This document shows, in pieces, positions 16,210 to 25,534 of a stretch of DNA of 64,000 nucleotides. A program made the position numbers and the translations under genes. Numbering within the stretch: position 1 is the stretch's first letter; every line of letters starts with the position of its first letter. Source of the stretch: Sphingobium sp. OAS761 (GTDB taxonomy: Bacteria; Pseudomonadota; Alphaproteobacteria; Sphingomonadales; Sphingomonadaceae); assembly GCF_024168485.1 (NCBI RefSeq), contig NZ_JALJVY010000014.1:1-64000 (forward strand), read 5' to 3'. The notes below the pieces were generated by a model. That model ran no database searches, was not told the DNA's origin, and saw nothing but the letters and a program-made list of their open reading frames with translations.

Positions 16210-18633
16210 TCACTCCACCATTGGTCGCATCGCCAGGGCGTCTCGTGCGGCTTCTGCCAGCTGGTTGACGGAAAAGGGCTTGGGCAGGAAGGCGACGTTG
16301 GCAATGTCGATGGACTTGCGCAACTGTTCCTCGGCATAGCCCGACATGAAAAGGACCGGCAGGTCGGGATGGCTGTGCCGTGCCCGCGCGACCATCGCGG
16401 GACCGTCCATATTGGGCATGACGACATCGGAAATGAGCAGGTCAATTGCCTCGCCGCTGGCCAGCACCTCCAGCCCCTGCTCGCCGTCATTGGCGGTCAG
16501 CACCTTATATCCCTGCCGGGTGAGCGCACGTTCGGCCACCGCCCGCACCATGTCCTCGTCCTCGACCAGCAGCACGGTGCCGGTGCCCCAGGTTTCCGAC
16601 CTTTGCACCGGCGCCTTGGCCGGCACCGGCAGTTCCACGTCGGCGCCCTTATATACAGGCAGGTAGATGACGAAGCTGGCACCCCGGCCCAGTTCGGACT
16701 CGGCGAAGATGTAGCCGCCCGACTGCTTGACGATACCGTATACGGTGGACAGGCCCAGGCCCGTTCCCTTGCCCAGTTCCTTAGTGGTGAAGAAGGGCTC
16801 GAAGATCTTGGCCAATATGTCGGGCGGAATGCCGAGCCCCGTGTCGGACACGCGCAAGGCGGTATAGTCGCCGGTCGGCATGATCTGCTGGCGCATTTCC
16901 CGTACTTTCGCGGCGGCAACGCCATAGGTCTGGATATTGAGCGTGCCGCCTTCGGGCATGGCGTCGCGGGCATTGACGGCAAGGTTGACGATCACCTGTT
17001 CCAGCTGACCCGGGTCGGCGCGCACGGCGCCCAGATTGCGGCCATGGCTGACCTCCAGCCGGACGTTTTCGCCCAGTAGCCGCTTCAGTAGGTTCGACAC
17101 GTCCGATACGATGTCGGGCAACTGCAAAATCTGCGGCCGCAGCGTCTGCTGGCGGGAAAAGGCGAGAAGTTGCCGCGTCAGGCCGGCCGCGCGATTGCTG
17201 TTCGACTTGACCTGCTGGATGTCGTCATAATCGCTGTCGCCGGGCGTGTGTCGCATCAGCATCAGGTCGCAATGGCCGATGATCGCGGTCAGGATATTGT
17301 TGAAATCATGGGCTACGCCACCTGCGAGCTGGCCGATCGCCTGCATCTTGGTCGCCTGCGCGACCTGGCGCTTGAGGCGCGATTCCTCGCTGTTGTCCTT
17401 GAGGCTGAGCAAGACGGCCGCCTCGCCCAGGCCACGCACGCCCGCAAGGCTGAGCGCGATCGGATCGTCGGGTTGGTTGCGCAGCCGCACGGCGATGTCG
17501 CCCGACATTTGCGGCCCGACCGCGAAACGGCGCACGGCGTCGGCGACCGCGGCCTGGTCCTCCCGCACCACAAGGTCGCCGGGATAGCTGGGCCGTCCCC
17601 CAGCGCTGACGCCGGCTGCTCGCGCAAACGCCTTGTTGAGGAAGAGGACGCGCCCGTCGCGGTCCGCCATAGCCAGGCCGAAGGGCAGCAGCGAAAGCAA
17701 CGTTTCTATATAGGAAAGCGCAGATGTACCGCCGCCACCCGCCGGCTCGTCGATCAGGAGCAGGAGCATCGGACCATCCTGCGCCGGTGCGGTCCCGTTT
17801 CCCGGCTGGCTCGCGCGGCGCAGCGGCACCTGAAGCAGGCGCAGCGGCAGGCCGCCGCCTTCCTCGCGCGCCAGGAACAGTCGCCCCTTGTCGTCCACGC
17901 GCATATGCGCGGCGAAATCCCGACCGGTGATATTGGCGTCGACCCGGCCCGCCGCCCGTAGCAGGAAGGCGCCATTGGCCGCACGAACACGCCCTTCCCC
18001 GCCGATCAGCACCGCCATTATGCCTGCTTCGCCCATCTGCCGTCCGGCTTCGCCCACCAGGAGGCGCTGGACATCCTCAATGGCGCTGGGCTGGCGCACC
18101 GGGGTGAAGCGCCAGAGGAGATAATCCTCCGACCGGCCGGTGCGGCTGACATCGACATCCAGACGCAGCGCGCCCTGCGGCACCCCTTCCACCCGCCCGT
18201 CGCCGTCGCGCCAGGCGGCACGCGCTGCGGCCGCCAGGCTGTCGGTCAGGGCAGCGTCGGAGGTCAGCGACGGCGGCGCGGGATAACCGGCGAACCATTC
18301 GCCGAACTGGTCGCTGGCGCACACCAGCCGACCGGCCCGATCGGTGACCGCGATCGCCATCTTCGAAGCATCGGCGGCATCGCGGGCGATGGTCCAGTCC
18401 GGCGTCGCTTCCATGTCGGCGGTCTGGTCGGAATAAAGCCGGCGATACCAGCTCATCAGCGCGGCGATGACCAGCAATCCGGCGCCGAAACCCGCCGCCA
18501 GCGGCAGGCTGTCCGCCGCGTAGAAGACTAGGCCGGCCGACATTAGCGCCGCGCCAAGGAGCAATGGAAGGGCGAGACGAGAAGGTGGCTGCGCCAGCCA
18601 CATTTCCTCTTCTCTTTTCAGCCGCGTCGCCAT
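16210..18633 (-). CDS. cckA: Hybrid sensor histidine kinase CckA
   Basis: CckA controls CtrA phosphorylation through ChpT in alphaproteobacteria. The 807-residue protein has two N-terminal membrane helices (about residues 18-60), PAS-like sensor domains, a HisKA domain with the phospho-acceptor motif VAHDFNNILTAI, an HATPase domain (NLAVNARDAMPEGG, GTGLGLSTVYGIV) and a C-terminal receiver with Asp in LLISDVVMPNMDG and Lys in FLPKPF. The start at 18633 is preferred: AGGGGGAAGG precedes it and the longer frame would run into the DUF2062 gene. Length and domain order match CckA. Confidence 0.93.
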   Translation of the reverse strand: MATRLKREEEMWLAQPPSRLALPLLLGAALMSAGLVFYAADSLPLAAGFGAGLLVIAALMSWYRRLYSDQTADMEATPDWTIARDAADASKMAIAVTDRAGRLVCASDQFGEWFAGYPAPPSLTSDAALTDSLAAAARAAWRDGDGRVEGVPQGALRLDVDVSRTGRSEDYLLWRFTPVRQPSAIEDVQRLLVGEAGRQMGEAGIMAVLIGGEGRVRAANGAFLLRAAGRVDANITGRDFAAHMRVDDKGRLFLAREEGGGLPLRLLQVPLRRASQPGNGTAPAQDGPMLLLLIDEPAGGGGTSALSYIETLLSLLPFGLAMADRDGRVLFLNKAFARAAGVSAGGRPSYPGDLVVREDQAAVADAVRRFAVGPQMSGDIAVRLRNQPDDPIALSLAGVRGLGEAAVLLSLKDNSEESRLKRQVAQATKMQAIGQLAGGVAHDFNNILTAIIGHCDLMLMRHTPGDSDYDDIQQVKSNSNRAAGLTRQLLAFSRQQTLRPQILQLPDIVSDVSNLLKRLLGENVRLEVSHGRNLGAVRADPGQLEQVIVNLAVNARDAMPEGGTLNIQTYGVAAAKVREMRQQIMPTGDYTALRVSDTGLGIPPDILAKIFEPFFTTKELGKGTGLGLSTVYGIVKQSGGYIFAESELGRGASFVIYLPVYKGADVELPVPAKAPVQRSETWGTGTVLLVEDEDMVRAVAERALTRQGYKVLTANDGEQGLEVLASGEAIDLLISDVVMPNMDGPAMVARARHSHPDLPVLFMSGYAEEQLRKSIDIANVAFLPKPFSVNQLAEAARDALAMRPMVE

Positions 18634-18679
18634 GACCGGCCTTCCCCCTGCTTCGACAATGGTTCCAGTCGTCCCGGCC

Positions 18680-19270
18680 TCAGACGGGAGCGACCTCCTC
18701 CAATGCGCTGTTTTCGCTGGGCTTGCCAATCCTCAATTTGCGCTGCCGCCATTTCCGGCCCATGCGGCGGCGCCAGAACTGGTCGGCGATGACATAGCCC
18801 ACAATCGCACTGGCGCAGGAAATGAGAAAGAGGCCCAACAACATGGCCGGCGCAGCCTCGGACAGAAGCCAGGCCGTCCACTGGCTGATCGAGGCATGGC
18901 CGTCGACCAGTGCCATGAAGCCGCTGGCATCGGCGCTACGGCCCAATATCCAGTTGCCGAGCCATACCGATATCATGAGGATGAGCGGCGTGGTCGCGGG
19001 ATTGGAGAGGAATGTCATCGCCGCAGCGACGGGGATATTGGCCCTGAACGGCAGCGCTAGCAGGGCCGCGCCGGCGATCTGAACCCCGGGGATGAGCAGG
19101 AAGATGCCAACGAACAGGCCCAGTGCCACGCCGCGCGGGACCGATCGGCGCGTGAAGCGCCACAGCGAGGGTTCCAGCACGCGGTGAGCGACCGGCGCGA
19201 GCACACGGCTCTGTTCCAACGATTCGCGGGTCGGGCAATTGGCGTGCCACCAGCGGGTCAAACGACTCAT
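18680..19270 (-). CDS. DUF2062 membrane protein
   Basis: The 196-residue protein belongs to DUF2062: after a basic N-terminal segment come RRSVPRGVALGLFVGIFLLIPG and further membrane helices, about three in all, and an Arg/Lys-rich tail. Function is unknown. Its ATG overlaps the smpB stop codon by one base (TGATG), so it is coupled to smpB, and cckA follows 46 bases later. DUF2062 beside smpB/cckA is a familiar arrangement in sphingomonads. Confidence 0.85.
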   Translation of the reverse strand: MSRLTRWWHANCPTRESLEQSRVLAPVAHRVLEPSLWRFTRRSVPRGVALGLFVGIFLLIPGVQIAGAALLALPFRANIPVAAAMTFLSNPATTPLILMISVWLGNWILGRSADASGFMALVDGHASISQWTAWLLSEAAPAMLLGLFLISCASAIVGYVIADQFWRRRMGRKWRQRKLRIGKPSENSALEEVAPV

Positions 19271-19752
19271 CAGCCGTGCGCCTTCATGATGCGCTGCTGG
19301 TCGCGCTTCCAGTCACGTTCCTTGATCGTCTCGCGCTTGTCGTGCGTCTTCTTGCCCTTGGCAAGCGCCAGTTCCACCTTGGCCCGGCCGCGTCCGTTGA
19401 AATAGATGGACAAGGGGACAAGCGTCATCCCCTTGCGCTCGACCGCGCCGTGCATCCGGGCGATCTCGCGCTCGTGGAGCAGCAGCTTGCGGGGGCGCTT
19501 GGGTTCGTGGTTGAAGCGATTGCCATGGCTGAATTCGGGGATGTTGCTGTTGACCAGCCACACCTGGTTGCCCTTCACCTCGGCATAGCTTTCAGCGATA
19601 TTGCCTTCGCCAAAGCGCAGCGACTTCACTTCCGTGCCTTGCAGCGCGATACCGGCCTCGAACACATCCTCCAGGAAATATTCGAATTTTGCGCGCCGGT
19701 TTTCGGCGACGATCTTCTTCTTGTCGAAAGTTTCGGGACGGGGGCGGGCCAT
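19270..19752 (-). CDS. smpB: SsrA-binding protein SmpB
   Basis: SmpB binds tmRNA and brings it to stalled ribosomes in trans-translation. The 160-residue sequence shows the OB-fold core ([21 protein letters not shown], here seen as [13 protein letters not shown]), [17 protein letters not shown] and the basic C-terminal tail ([17 protein letters not shown]) that inserts into the mRNA channel. No tmRNA gene was seen in the window. It lies downstream of dapA on the same strand. Confidence 0.97.
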   Translation of the reverse strand: MARPRPETFDKKKIVAENRRAKFEYFLEDVFEAGIALQGTEVKSLRFGEGNIAESYAEVKGNQVWLVNSNIPEFSHGNRFNHEPKRPRKLLLHEREIARMHGAVERKGMTLVPLSIYFNGRGRAKVELALAKGKKTHDKRETIKERDWKRDQQRIMKAHG

Positions 19753-19797
19753 GATGCAGTAACTACTCTATTCTCTATATATAGGGCCTCGGCCGTC

Positions 19798-20676
19798 TCA
19801 TACCAGACCGGCGATCTCCAGCGCGCGATCCACCGCCGCGCGGCTCGATTCCGATGGCCAGGTGATCGGCAGGCGCACGCCGCCGGGCATGTCGGGCCGC
19901 ACACGGGTAAGAGCATATTTGACAGGCCCCGGTGAAGAATCGCTGAACAGCGCGTCGTGCAACGGATAAAGACGGTCCTGAAGCGCGAGCGCGCCGTGCC
20001 AGTCGCCGGCCGCCGTCGCGTTCTGGAAATCGGCGCACAGGCGCGGGGCGACATTGGCGGTCACGCTGATGCACCCCTGCCCGCCCATCGCGTTGAATCC
20101 CAGAGCCGTCTCGTCATTGCCCGAAAGCTGGCAGAAGTCGGCGCGGCAGGCCAAACGTTGCGCGGTGACCCGCCCCAGATTTCCGGTGGCGTCCTTTATG
20201 CCGACGACGGACTGATATTCCTCGGACAGGCGATGGATCACCGGCACGCCGATGTCGGTGATAGTCCGGCTGGGTACGTTGTACAGGATGATCGGCAGGT
20301 CGCACCGCTCTGCCAGATAGGCGAAATGCCGATAGACGCCGTCCTGGTTGGGCTTGTTGTAATAGGGCGCGACAACCAGCGCGGCGTCGGCGCCGGCGGC
20401 CTGCGCGGCATACATATGTTCCAGCGCGATTCGCGTGTCGTTCGATCCGCAGCCGGCGATCACCGGCACCCGACCGGCTGCCTGATCGACGCAGATGGCG
20501 ATGACGCGATTATGTTCCTCGACCGTCATGGTCGCGCTTTCGCCGGTCGTGCCGCAGGGCACGAGCGCAGTCGATCCTTCGGCGATCTGCCAGTCGACGA
20601 AAGCGCGAAAGGCTGCCTCGTCGATCGTCCCGTCGCGGAACGGGGTGACCAGAGCCGGAATCGAGCCCGAAAACAT
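19798..20676 (-). CDS. dapA: 4-hydroxy-tetrahydrodipicolinate synthase
   Basis: DapA condenses pyruvate with aspartate semialdehyde in lysine and diaminopimelate synthesis. The 292-residue TIM barrel carries GTTGESATM, the catalytic Tyr in LYNVPSRT and the Schiff-base Lys in VGIKDATGN. AAGGAG lies upstream of the ATG. It heads the minus-strand run dapA-smpB-DUF2062-cckA and is divergent from the lytic transglycosylase gene. Confidence 0.96.
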   Translation of the reverse strand: MFSGSIPALVTPFRDGTIDEAAFRAFVDWQIAEGSTALVPCGTTGESATMTVEEHNRVIAICVDQAAGRVPVIAGCGSNDTRIALEHMYAAQAAGADAALVVAPYYNKPNQDGVYRHFAYLAERCDLPIILYNVPSRTITDIGVPVIHRLSEEYQSVVGIKDATGNLGRVTAQRLACRADFCQLSGNDETALGFNAMGGQGCISVTANVAPRLCADFQNATAAGDWHGALALQDRLYPLHDALFSDSSPGPVKYALTRVRPDMPGGVRLPITWPSESSRAAVDRALEIAGLV

Positions 20677-20727
20677 GATGAAACTCCTTCAAATCTCCGG
20701 GCTACCGGGGCATGATGCGACAAGCGG

Positions 20728-20741
20728 CGCGCTATAGCGCG
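20728..20741. promoter_or_regulatory. Perfect palindrome between dapA and the transglycosylase gene
   Basis: CGCGCTATAGCGCG is a perfect 14-bp palindrome in the 147-bp divergent interval. The central GCTATAGC could serve as a -10 element or a repressor site on either strand. Its function is not shown by sequence. Confidence 0.25.
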
Positions 20742-20823
20742 TCATTCAGGGCCTGATAAGGATGCAAATGCGATTATGTCCAGCATGCGCGCCTCCCCTC
20801 ATGTTGAAAGTTATCTGATCCGA

Positions 20824-22866
20824 ATGCCCGTTATTGCCTTGTTGCTCATGACCGCCGGGGCCAGCGCCCAGACGGAAGGCCAGCCAAGCTATCCGCCCGG
20901 TGCGGTGGTACAGCCCGTCCCGTCCGAATATGGCACCACGTCGCCCGCCAGCACTCAGGGCCAGTGGCAACAGGTGCAGCAGCGAATCGGCCAGCCGAGC
21001 GATGGGACCATCGCAGGCACGATCAGCCAGTGGCGCGCCTTGCAGCAAAGCGACGGCCTGGGCTTTTCGACCTATGCCAGCTTCATCATGGCCAATCCCG
21101 GCTGGCCAGGCGAGGACCGGATGCGCCGGCTGGCGGAAACGGGAATCAATCCCGACAGCTATTCGCCCCAGCAGGTCGTCGCCTTCTTTTCCCGATATCC
21201 TGCGCGCACGGCGGTGGGCAACGCCCGCAACGCGGTCGCCCTGATGCAGCTCGGCCGCATGGACGAGGCACGCGTGGCGGCGCGCGACGCGTGGATCGGC
21301 GGTTCGTTGCAACCCAGCGATGAAGCACGACTGCTGTCCCTGTTCGGGTCGGGCTTCACCGCCGCCGACCATGACCGTCGCGCGGATGCGTTGCTGTGGG
21401 CGAACGATACTGCCGGTGCGACACGGATGCTCGCCTATCTCAGCCCCGCGCGCCGCCCTATCTATGAGGCGCGCATCGCATTCCAACGCCGTGCTCCAGA
21501 GGCTGCTTCGTTGATGCAGGCGGCGGAAAATGGGGGCGTGACCGATGCGGGCTACGTCGCCGACAAGGCGATGTGGCTGCGCAACAGCGGCAATTCGGTC
21601 GCGGCGCGGCAATATCTGGCGAACCGGCCCGCGGTGACGTACCGGCCGAGCGATGCCGAGGAATTCTACGAGGCGCTGCTGACCAACGCCCGCGCGGCGG
21701 CGAACGACAGCCAATGGAGCTTCGCCTGGGGCATCGCCAGCAAGATCGACGACGCGGTCGCTCCCGGCTCCGACGTCAGCGACCAGCCGATCGGCGTGCG
21801 CGACGATTATACCAGCCTGGCCTGGCTGGCGGGCACGACCGCCTTCTACAATCTGAACCGGCCGTCCGACGCGGTGGGCATGTTCCGTCGCTATGCCGAC
21901 GCGGCGAAATCGCCGCAGACCCGGTCGAAGGGCTATTATTGGGCGGGCCGCGCCGCCCTGTCCGCCGGTGATGCGGCGAGTGCCAGCAACTATTTCGGGC
22001 AGGCGGCGGTCTTCCCCGATCAGTTTTACGGCCAGTTGGCGCTCGAACGTCTGGGCCGCCCGGTTCCTGCCCCCGCCACGGTCGAACGGCCGGTGCCGAT
22101 TTCCGCGTCGGAACGCGCCGCCTTTGGCAACCGGTCGGTGGTGCGGGCCGTCAAGGCGCTGGGGCAGATGGGATATTGGGAGGATCAGAGCAAATTCGCC
22201 CGGGCCATCGCCAATAACGCCGACACCGACACGGATCATTTCCTCGCGGCCGAACTGGCACAGCAGATCGGTCGCCCCGACATGGGCGTGATGGTCGGCC
22301 GCCGCGCGGTGTCCAGCGGCCTGACCGGCTATGGCGAAAGCGCCTTTCCCCGCGTTCCCGTACCGAGCGGCGCGCAATATAACTGGACCATGGTTCATGC
22401 CATCGCGAGGCAGGAAAGCCAGTTCGACAAGCAGATCGTCAGCCATGCCGGCGCACGCGGGCTGATGCAGTTGATGCCCGGAACCGCCCGCGAGCAGGCC
22501 GGCAAGCTGGGCATGGGCTACAACCCCGCCTCGTTGAACGATCCCAGCTACAACATCATGCTGGGCTCGGGCTATTTCCAGCGAATGCTCGATTATTACG
22601 GCGGCAGCTACCCGCTGGCCGTCGCGGCCTATAATGCGGGGCCGGGTAACGTGAACAAATGGATTCGCGCCAATGGCGACCCGCGCCTACCCGGCGCGGA
22701 CATGCTGCGCTGGATCGAGGAGATCCCGATCTACGAAACGAAAAATTACGTCCAGCGCGTTTTGGAAAATGCAGTGGTCTATGAGGCGATGAACCCGGAG
22801 CGGGCCAAATTCCGGGGATCGGGCGCGGTGCTTAGCCGCTATCTGGGGAAACAGACGCCGGGCTGA
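20824..22866 (+). CDS. Soluble lytic murein transglycosylase (Slt70-like)
   Basis: The 680-residue protein has a signal peptide (VIALLLMTAGASAQ), a long helical superhelix domain built of TPR-like repeats, and a C-terminal goose-lysozyme-type domain. The catalytic Glu is in IARQESQFD, followed by GARGLMQLMPGTA and AAYNAGPGNV, the family signatures. It cleaves peptidoglycan glycan strands to 1,6-anhydro products in the periplasm. The start is uncertain: 20824 gives the cleanest signal peptide; in-frame starts back to 20776 exist. Downstream lies greB, apparently transcribed separately or by read-through. Confidence 0.9.
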   Translation: MPVIALLLMTAGASAQTEGQPSYPPGAVVQPVPSEYGTTSPASTQGQWQQVQQRIGQPSDGTIAGTISQWRALQQSDGLGFSTYASFIMANPGWPGEDRMRRLAETGINPDSYSPQQVVAFFSRYPARTAVGNARNAVALMQLGRMDEARVAARDAWIGGSLQPSDEARLLSLFGSGFTAADHDRRADALLWANDTAGATRMLAYLSPARRPIYEARIAFQRRAPEAASLMQAAENGGVTDAGYVADKAMWLRNSGNSVAARQYLANRPAVTYRPSDAEEFYEALLTNARAAANDSQWSFAWGIASKIDDAVAPGSDVSDQPIGVRDDYTSLAWLAGTTAFYNLNRPSDAVGMFRRYADAAKSPQTRSKGYYWAGRAALSAGDAASASNYFGQAAVFPDQFYGQLALERLGRPVPAPATVERPVPISASERAAFGNRSVVRAVKALGQMGYWEDQSKFARAIANNADTDTDHFLAAELAQQIGRPDMGVMVGRRAVSSGLTGYGESAFPRVPVPSGAQYNWTMVHAIARQESQFDKQIVSHAGARGLMQLMPGTAREQAGKLGMGYNPASLNDPSYNIMLGSGYFQRMLDYYGGSYPLAVAAYNAGPGNVNKWIRANGDPRLPGADMLRWIEEIPIYETKNYVQRVLENAVVYEAMNPERAKFRGSGAVLSRYLGKQTPG

Positions 22867-22921
22867 TTTTTACGGCACGGGCAATTTGCGCGACCGGCGC
22901 CGCCAGGGATAAGGGATGGTG

Positions 22922-23407
22922 ATGGCTGCCCCTTATCCCAATTATATCACGCCCGACGGCTTCGCGAAGCTGCGTGCCGACTATGACTATCTGCTAGGGG
23001 TGGAGCGCCCGAAGATCGTCGAGGTCGTGAGTTGGGCTGCTGGCAATGGCGACCGCAGCGAAAATGGCGACTATCTCTACGGTCGCAAGCGGATGCGCGA
23101 AATCGACGGGCAGTTGAAGCGCCTGTCGAAGAAGATGAAGGATGCCAGGGTGGTCGATCCCCGGCAGCAGCCCGACAAGAGCCGGGTCTATTTCGGCGCG
23201 ACGGTCACCATCGCGGACGAGGACGACAATCACCGTGTTGTGACGATCGTCGGCAATGACGAGACCGATGTCGATGTCGGCCGGATCGGATGGGGATCGC
23301 CGATCGCCCGCGCTTTGCGCGGCGCCGCCGTCGGCGATTTGCGCCGGGTCATGTTGCCGGCGGGCGAGCGGGAATATGAGGTGATGGCAATCGCCTATCC
23401 CGTCTGA
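22922..23407 (+). CDS. greB: Transcription elongation factor GreB
   Basis: Gre factors stimulate transcript cleavage by backtracked RNA polymerase. The 161-residue protein has the N-terminal coiled coil with acidic tip (GNGDRSENGDYLYGRKRMREID) seen in parts NGDRSENGDYLYGRKRM, and the FKBP-like C-terminal domain (GWGSPIARALRGAAVGD). Length and the YGKRRL-like motif favour GreB over GreA. The ATG at 22922 has AAGGGA 6 bases upstream; an ATG at 22916 is in frame. Its 3' end overlaps the convergent LysR gene by 13 bases. Confidence 0.9.
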   Translation: MAAPYPNYITPDGFAKLRADYDYLLGVERPKIVEVVSWAAGNGDRSENGDYLYGRKRMREIDGQLKRLSKKMKDARVVDPRQQPDKSRVYFGATVTIADEDDNHRVVTIVGNDETDVDVGRIGWGSPIARALRGAAVGDLRRVMLPAGEREYEVMAIAYPV

Positions 23408-24267
23408 ACCGCCGCCGCCAGCCAGGCCCGGAAATCCGCCATGGCCGGACTGTCGGCGCGGGACATCAGACGCGTGAGCCAGTAGCCGCCGAGGTCGATC
23501 ATGGTCGCGAAAGGCTGGATCAGACGGCCCGCTTGCAGATCCGCGGCGAACAGCGCTGGCGGTGCCAGTGCCACCCCATGCCCCCTCAGCGCCGCCTGCA
23601 CCATCAGCACTGAGCTGTCGAACACCGGCCCACGCAGCGGCGGACAGGCCGCACCCTTTGCCGCGAACCATTGCGGCCATTCGTCCGCCCGATAGGATCG
23701 CAGCAGCGTTTCGTGCGCAAGCGCCGCGGGATCGGTCAGACGCACCGCCAGGTCGGGCGAACAGAGCGGAGAAAGCGGCGCGCGCAGGATCGGTTCCGCA
23801 TGGGTGCCATGCCAGGCGCCGTCACCGAAGCGGATGGCAAGATCCAGCCCCTCCCCGGCCAGGTCCACGCGGTTGTTGTTGGTGAACAGGCGCAGGTCGA
23901 CATGTGGGCAGGTCCGCCCGAAATCCTCCAGCTTCGGCAGGAGCCATCCGCCCGCGAACGTTCCGACCGCGCCCAGATTGAGCACCTCGCGCGGGCGGCC
24001 GCCCTCTATCCGGCCGAGCGTCGCACCGATCCGGTCGAGCGCGTCCCCCATCACCGGCAGCAGAGCGCGACCTTCGTCGGTCAGCATCAGGCCGCGCGGC
24101 AGGCGGCGGAAGAGGGATATGCCGAGCCGCGCTTCCAGTTGGGCGACCTGCTGGCTGACAGCGCCCTGGCTGACGCACAGTTCGATGGCAGCGCGCGTGA
24201 AATTCAGATGGCGCGCCGCGGCTTCGAAAGCGCGCAAGGCATTCAGAGGCAGCTGGGCGCGATCCAT
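23395..24267 (-). CDS. LysR-family regulator, AmpR/GcvA-like
   Basis: The 290-residue protein has an N-terminal winged helix with the AmpR/GcvA signature LPLNALRAFEAAARHLNFTRA and RGLMLTDEGRALLPV, followed by a periplasmic-binding-protein-like effector domain. It is transcribed divergently from the metallo-beta-lactamase gene 108 bases away, the classic ampR-ampC geometry, so it probably regulates that gene in response to cell-wall fragments; this is inferred. The ATG at 24267 gives the standard start; earlier in-frame Met codons would cross the promoter region. Confidence 0.88.
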   Translation of the reverse strand: MDRAQLPLNALRAFEAAARHLNFTRAAIELCVSQGAVSQQVAQLEARLGISLFRRLPRGLMLTDEGRALLPVMGDALDRIGATLGRIEGGRPREVLNLGAVGTFAGGWLLPKLEDFGRTCPHVDLRLFTNNNRVDLAGEGLDLAIRFGDGAWHGTHAEPILRAPLSPLCSPDLAVRLTDPAALAHETLLRSYRADEWPQWFAAKGAACPPLRGPVFDSSVLMVQAALRGHGVALAPPALFAADLQAGRLIQPFATMIDLGGYWLTRLMSRADSPAMADFRAWLAAAVQTG

Positions 24268-24375
24268 CGTCGCCAAGCCATAAGTTTTCCTGATGCCTCT
24301 GTCGAGAAATGATGCTTTGCGAGGCCGCGCTAAACGCTCCAATTTCGGTTTTTTAGTGTAAACGGGAGACAATCG
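24268..24375. promoter_or_regulatory. Divergent promoter region of the ampR-like/bla pair
   Basis: This 108-bp interval must hold both promoters. An imperfect dyad TTTGCG-N6-CGCTAAA (24316-24334) sits almost at its centre and is the best candidate for a LysR-type binding site. It does not fit T-N11-A exactly, so it stays tentative. A clear ribosome binding site (GGGAG, 8 bases upstream) serves the lactamase. Confidence 0.4.
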
Positions 24376-25266
24376 ATGCGTGGACCTTGGATCATCGCCA
24401 TTAGCATGGCTGGGCTTTTATCCGCCGGGGCCGACGCGCCCGACGACCCCCTGCTCCGCCCCGTCGCACCCGACCATGCGCGCCAGTGGCTGACACCGCA
24501 GGAGCCGGTCCGCCTGTTCGGTTCAACTTACCTTGTCGGATTCGGCGGCCTGAATGTCGCGCTCATCAGGACCAGCGACGGGCTGATCCTGATCGACGGT
24601 GCGGTGCCGCAGGCGGTGCACGACATAGAGGCCAATATCGCCCGGCTGGGCTATTCCATCCGCGACGTGCGGTTGATCCTGAGCACCGAACCCCATTATG
24701 ATCATGCCGGTGGCATCGCCGCGCTGGCACGCGACAGCGGCGCAACGACGGTTGCAGGTGCAGCGGCCGCACCCGTGCTGCGGGACGGCGGTGGCGATCC
24801 CGACGATCCCCAGGCAGCGTGGCTGGCCCGCTTCCCCGGCGTGACGAACGTGCGTGCGGCGCGGGACGGCGAACGCATCCGACTGGGCGATACCGTCATC
24901 ACTGCGCACGCCACGCCTGGGCATACGCTGGGCAGCATGAGCTGGAGCTGGACGCAATGTGAGGGAAGGTCTTGCAAGAGGATTGTTTTTGCCTCCAGCC
25001 TAAACCCGATCGCGGCCGATGGCTGGCACTTCGGCGATCCGACGCATCGGCGCTTCGTCCAGGCGTTTCGCGGAACATTTGCCAAAGTCCAGGCGATGGG
25101 CTGCGATATGTTGATCACGTCCCACCCGGCATCGGGTGACGGGGACAAGCTGGCGCGGCTGGCGCTCGCTAGGGAGCCCCATCCGTTCGCCCGTGCCGAT
25201 GCCTGCCGCGCCTATGCCGACGACGCACGGATCGCGCTCGACAAGAGGTTGGCGCAGGGCCTGTAA
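24376..25266 (+). CDS. Subclass B3 metallo-beta-lactamase with Glu at the first zinc ligand
   Basis: The 296-residue protein has a signal peptide and a metallo-beta-lactamase fold of B3 type. Zinc ligands are readable: His107, Asp109 and His110 in PHYDHAGG, His183 in ATPGHTLGSMSW and His250 in ITSHPASGDGDKL. The position of the first ligand (116 in standard B3 numbering) is Glu105 instead of His. Substitutions here are known in B3 enzymes (Gln in GOB-type; a Glu group has, as I recall, been reported from Sphingobium). It probably hydrolyses beta-lactams in the periplasm; a role on lactones cannot be excluded. The divergent AmpR-like gene supports a resistance role. Confidence 0.88.
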   Translation: MRGPWIIAISMAGLLSAGADAPDDPLLRPVAPDHARQWLTPQEPVRLFGSTYLVGFGGLNVALIRTSDGLILIDGAVPQAVHDIEANIARLGYSIRDVRLILSTEPHYDHAGGIAALARDSGATTVAGAAAAPVLRDGGGDPDDPQAAWLARFPGVTNVRAARDGERIRLGDTVITAHATPGHTLGSMSWSWTQCEGRSCKRIVFASSLNPIAADGWHFGDPTHRRFVQAFRGTFAKVQAMGCDMLITSHPASGDGDKLARLALAREPHPFARADACRAYADDARIALDKRLAQGL

Positions 25267-25275
25267 GGCCCGGCC

Positions 25276-25461
25276 CTATTCGTGCGGGCGCAACGCGCGG
25301 TTGAGGGAGTCGAGGACGTGGGCGATAGGTTCGGTGACCGTCACGCTGCGCCCTTCGCCAAAGCGGATGCGCGTGCCGTCGGCGACAGACGAAACGAACG
25401 TGACCTGCATGGGATTGATGGCGGTTTCGGTGCGGTCGGTACCGACGAACATGACGAGCAT
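25276..25461 (-). CDS. 61-residue protein, FlbD-like in pattern
   Basis: A 61-residue ORF begins MLVMFVGTDRTE behind an excellent ribosome binding site (AAGGAGAGG). The pattern INP-x-V-x-x-V…DGT-x-I-x-F-x-x-G…V-x-V-x-EP-x-x-x-VL is reminiscent of the small FlbD family (two beta hairpins and a helix). No flagellar genes are in the window, so a flagellar role is not supported. It is convergent with the beta-lactamase gene, ten bases from its stop. Confidence 0.7.
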   Translation of the reverse strand: MLVMFVGTDRTETAINPMQVTFVSSVADGTRIRFGEGRSVTVTEPIAHVLDSLNRALRPHE

Positions 25462-25534
25462 GGCGTGCCTCTCCTTCTTTATGGGACACGCACAGTAGCG
25501 CGTTTCGCGCCGTGCGCCAGTGGCATAGATCAGG

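Noticed and set aside
18634..18729. 5' extension of cckA
   Set aside because: It would overlap the DUF2062 gene. The internal ATG at 18633 has a strong ribosome binding site.
20746..22446. A 566-codon open frame on the minus strand
   Set aside because: It is antisense to the lytic transglycosylase, whose catalytic motifs are intact.
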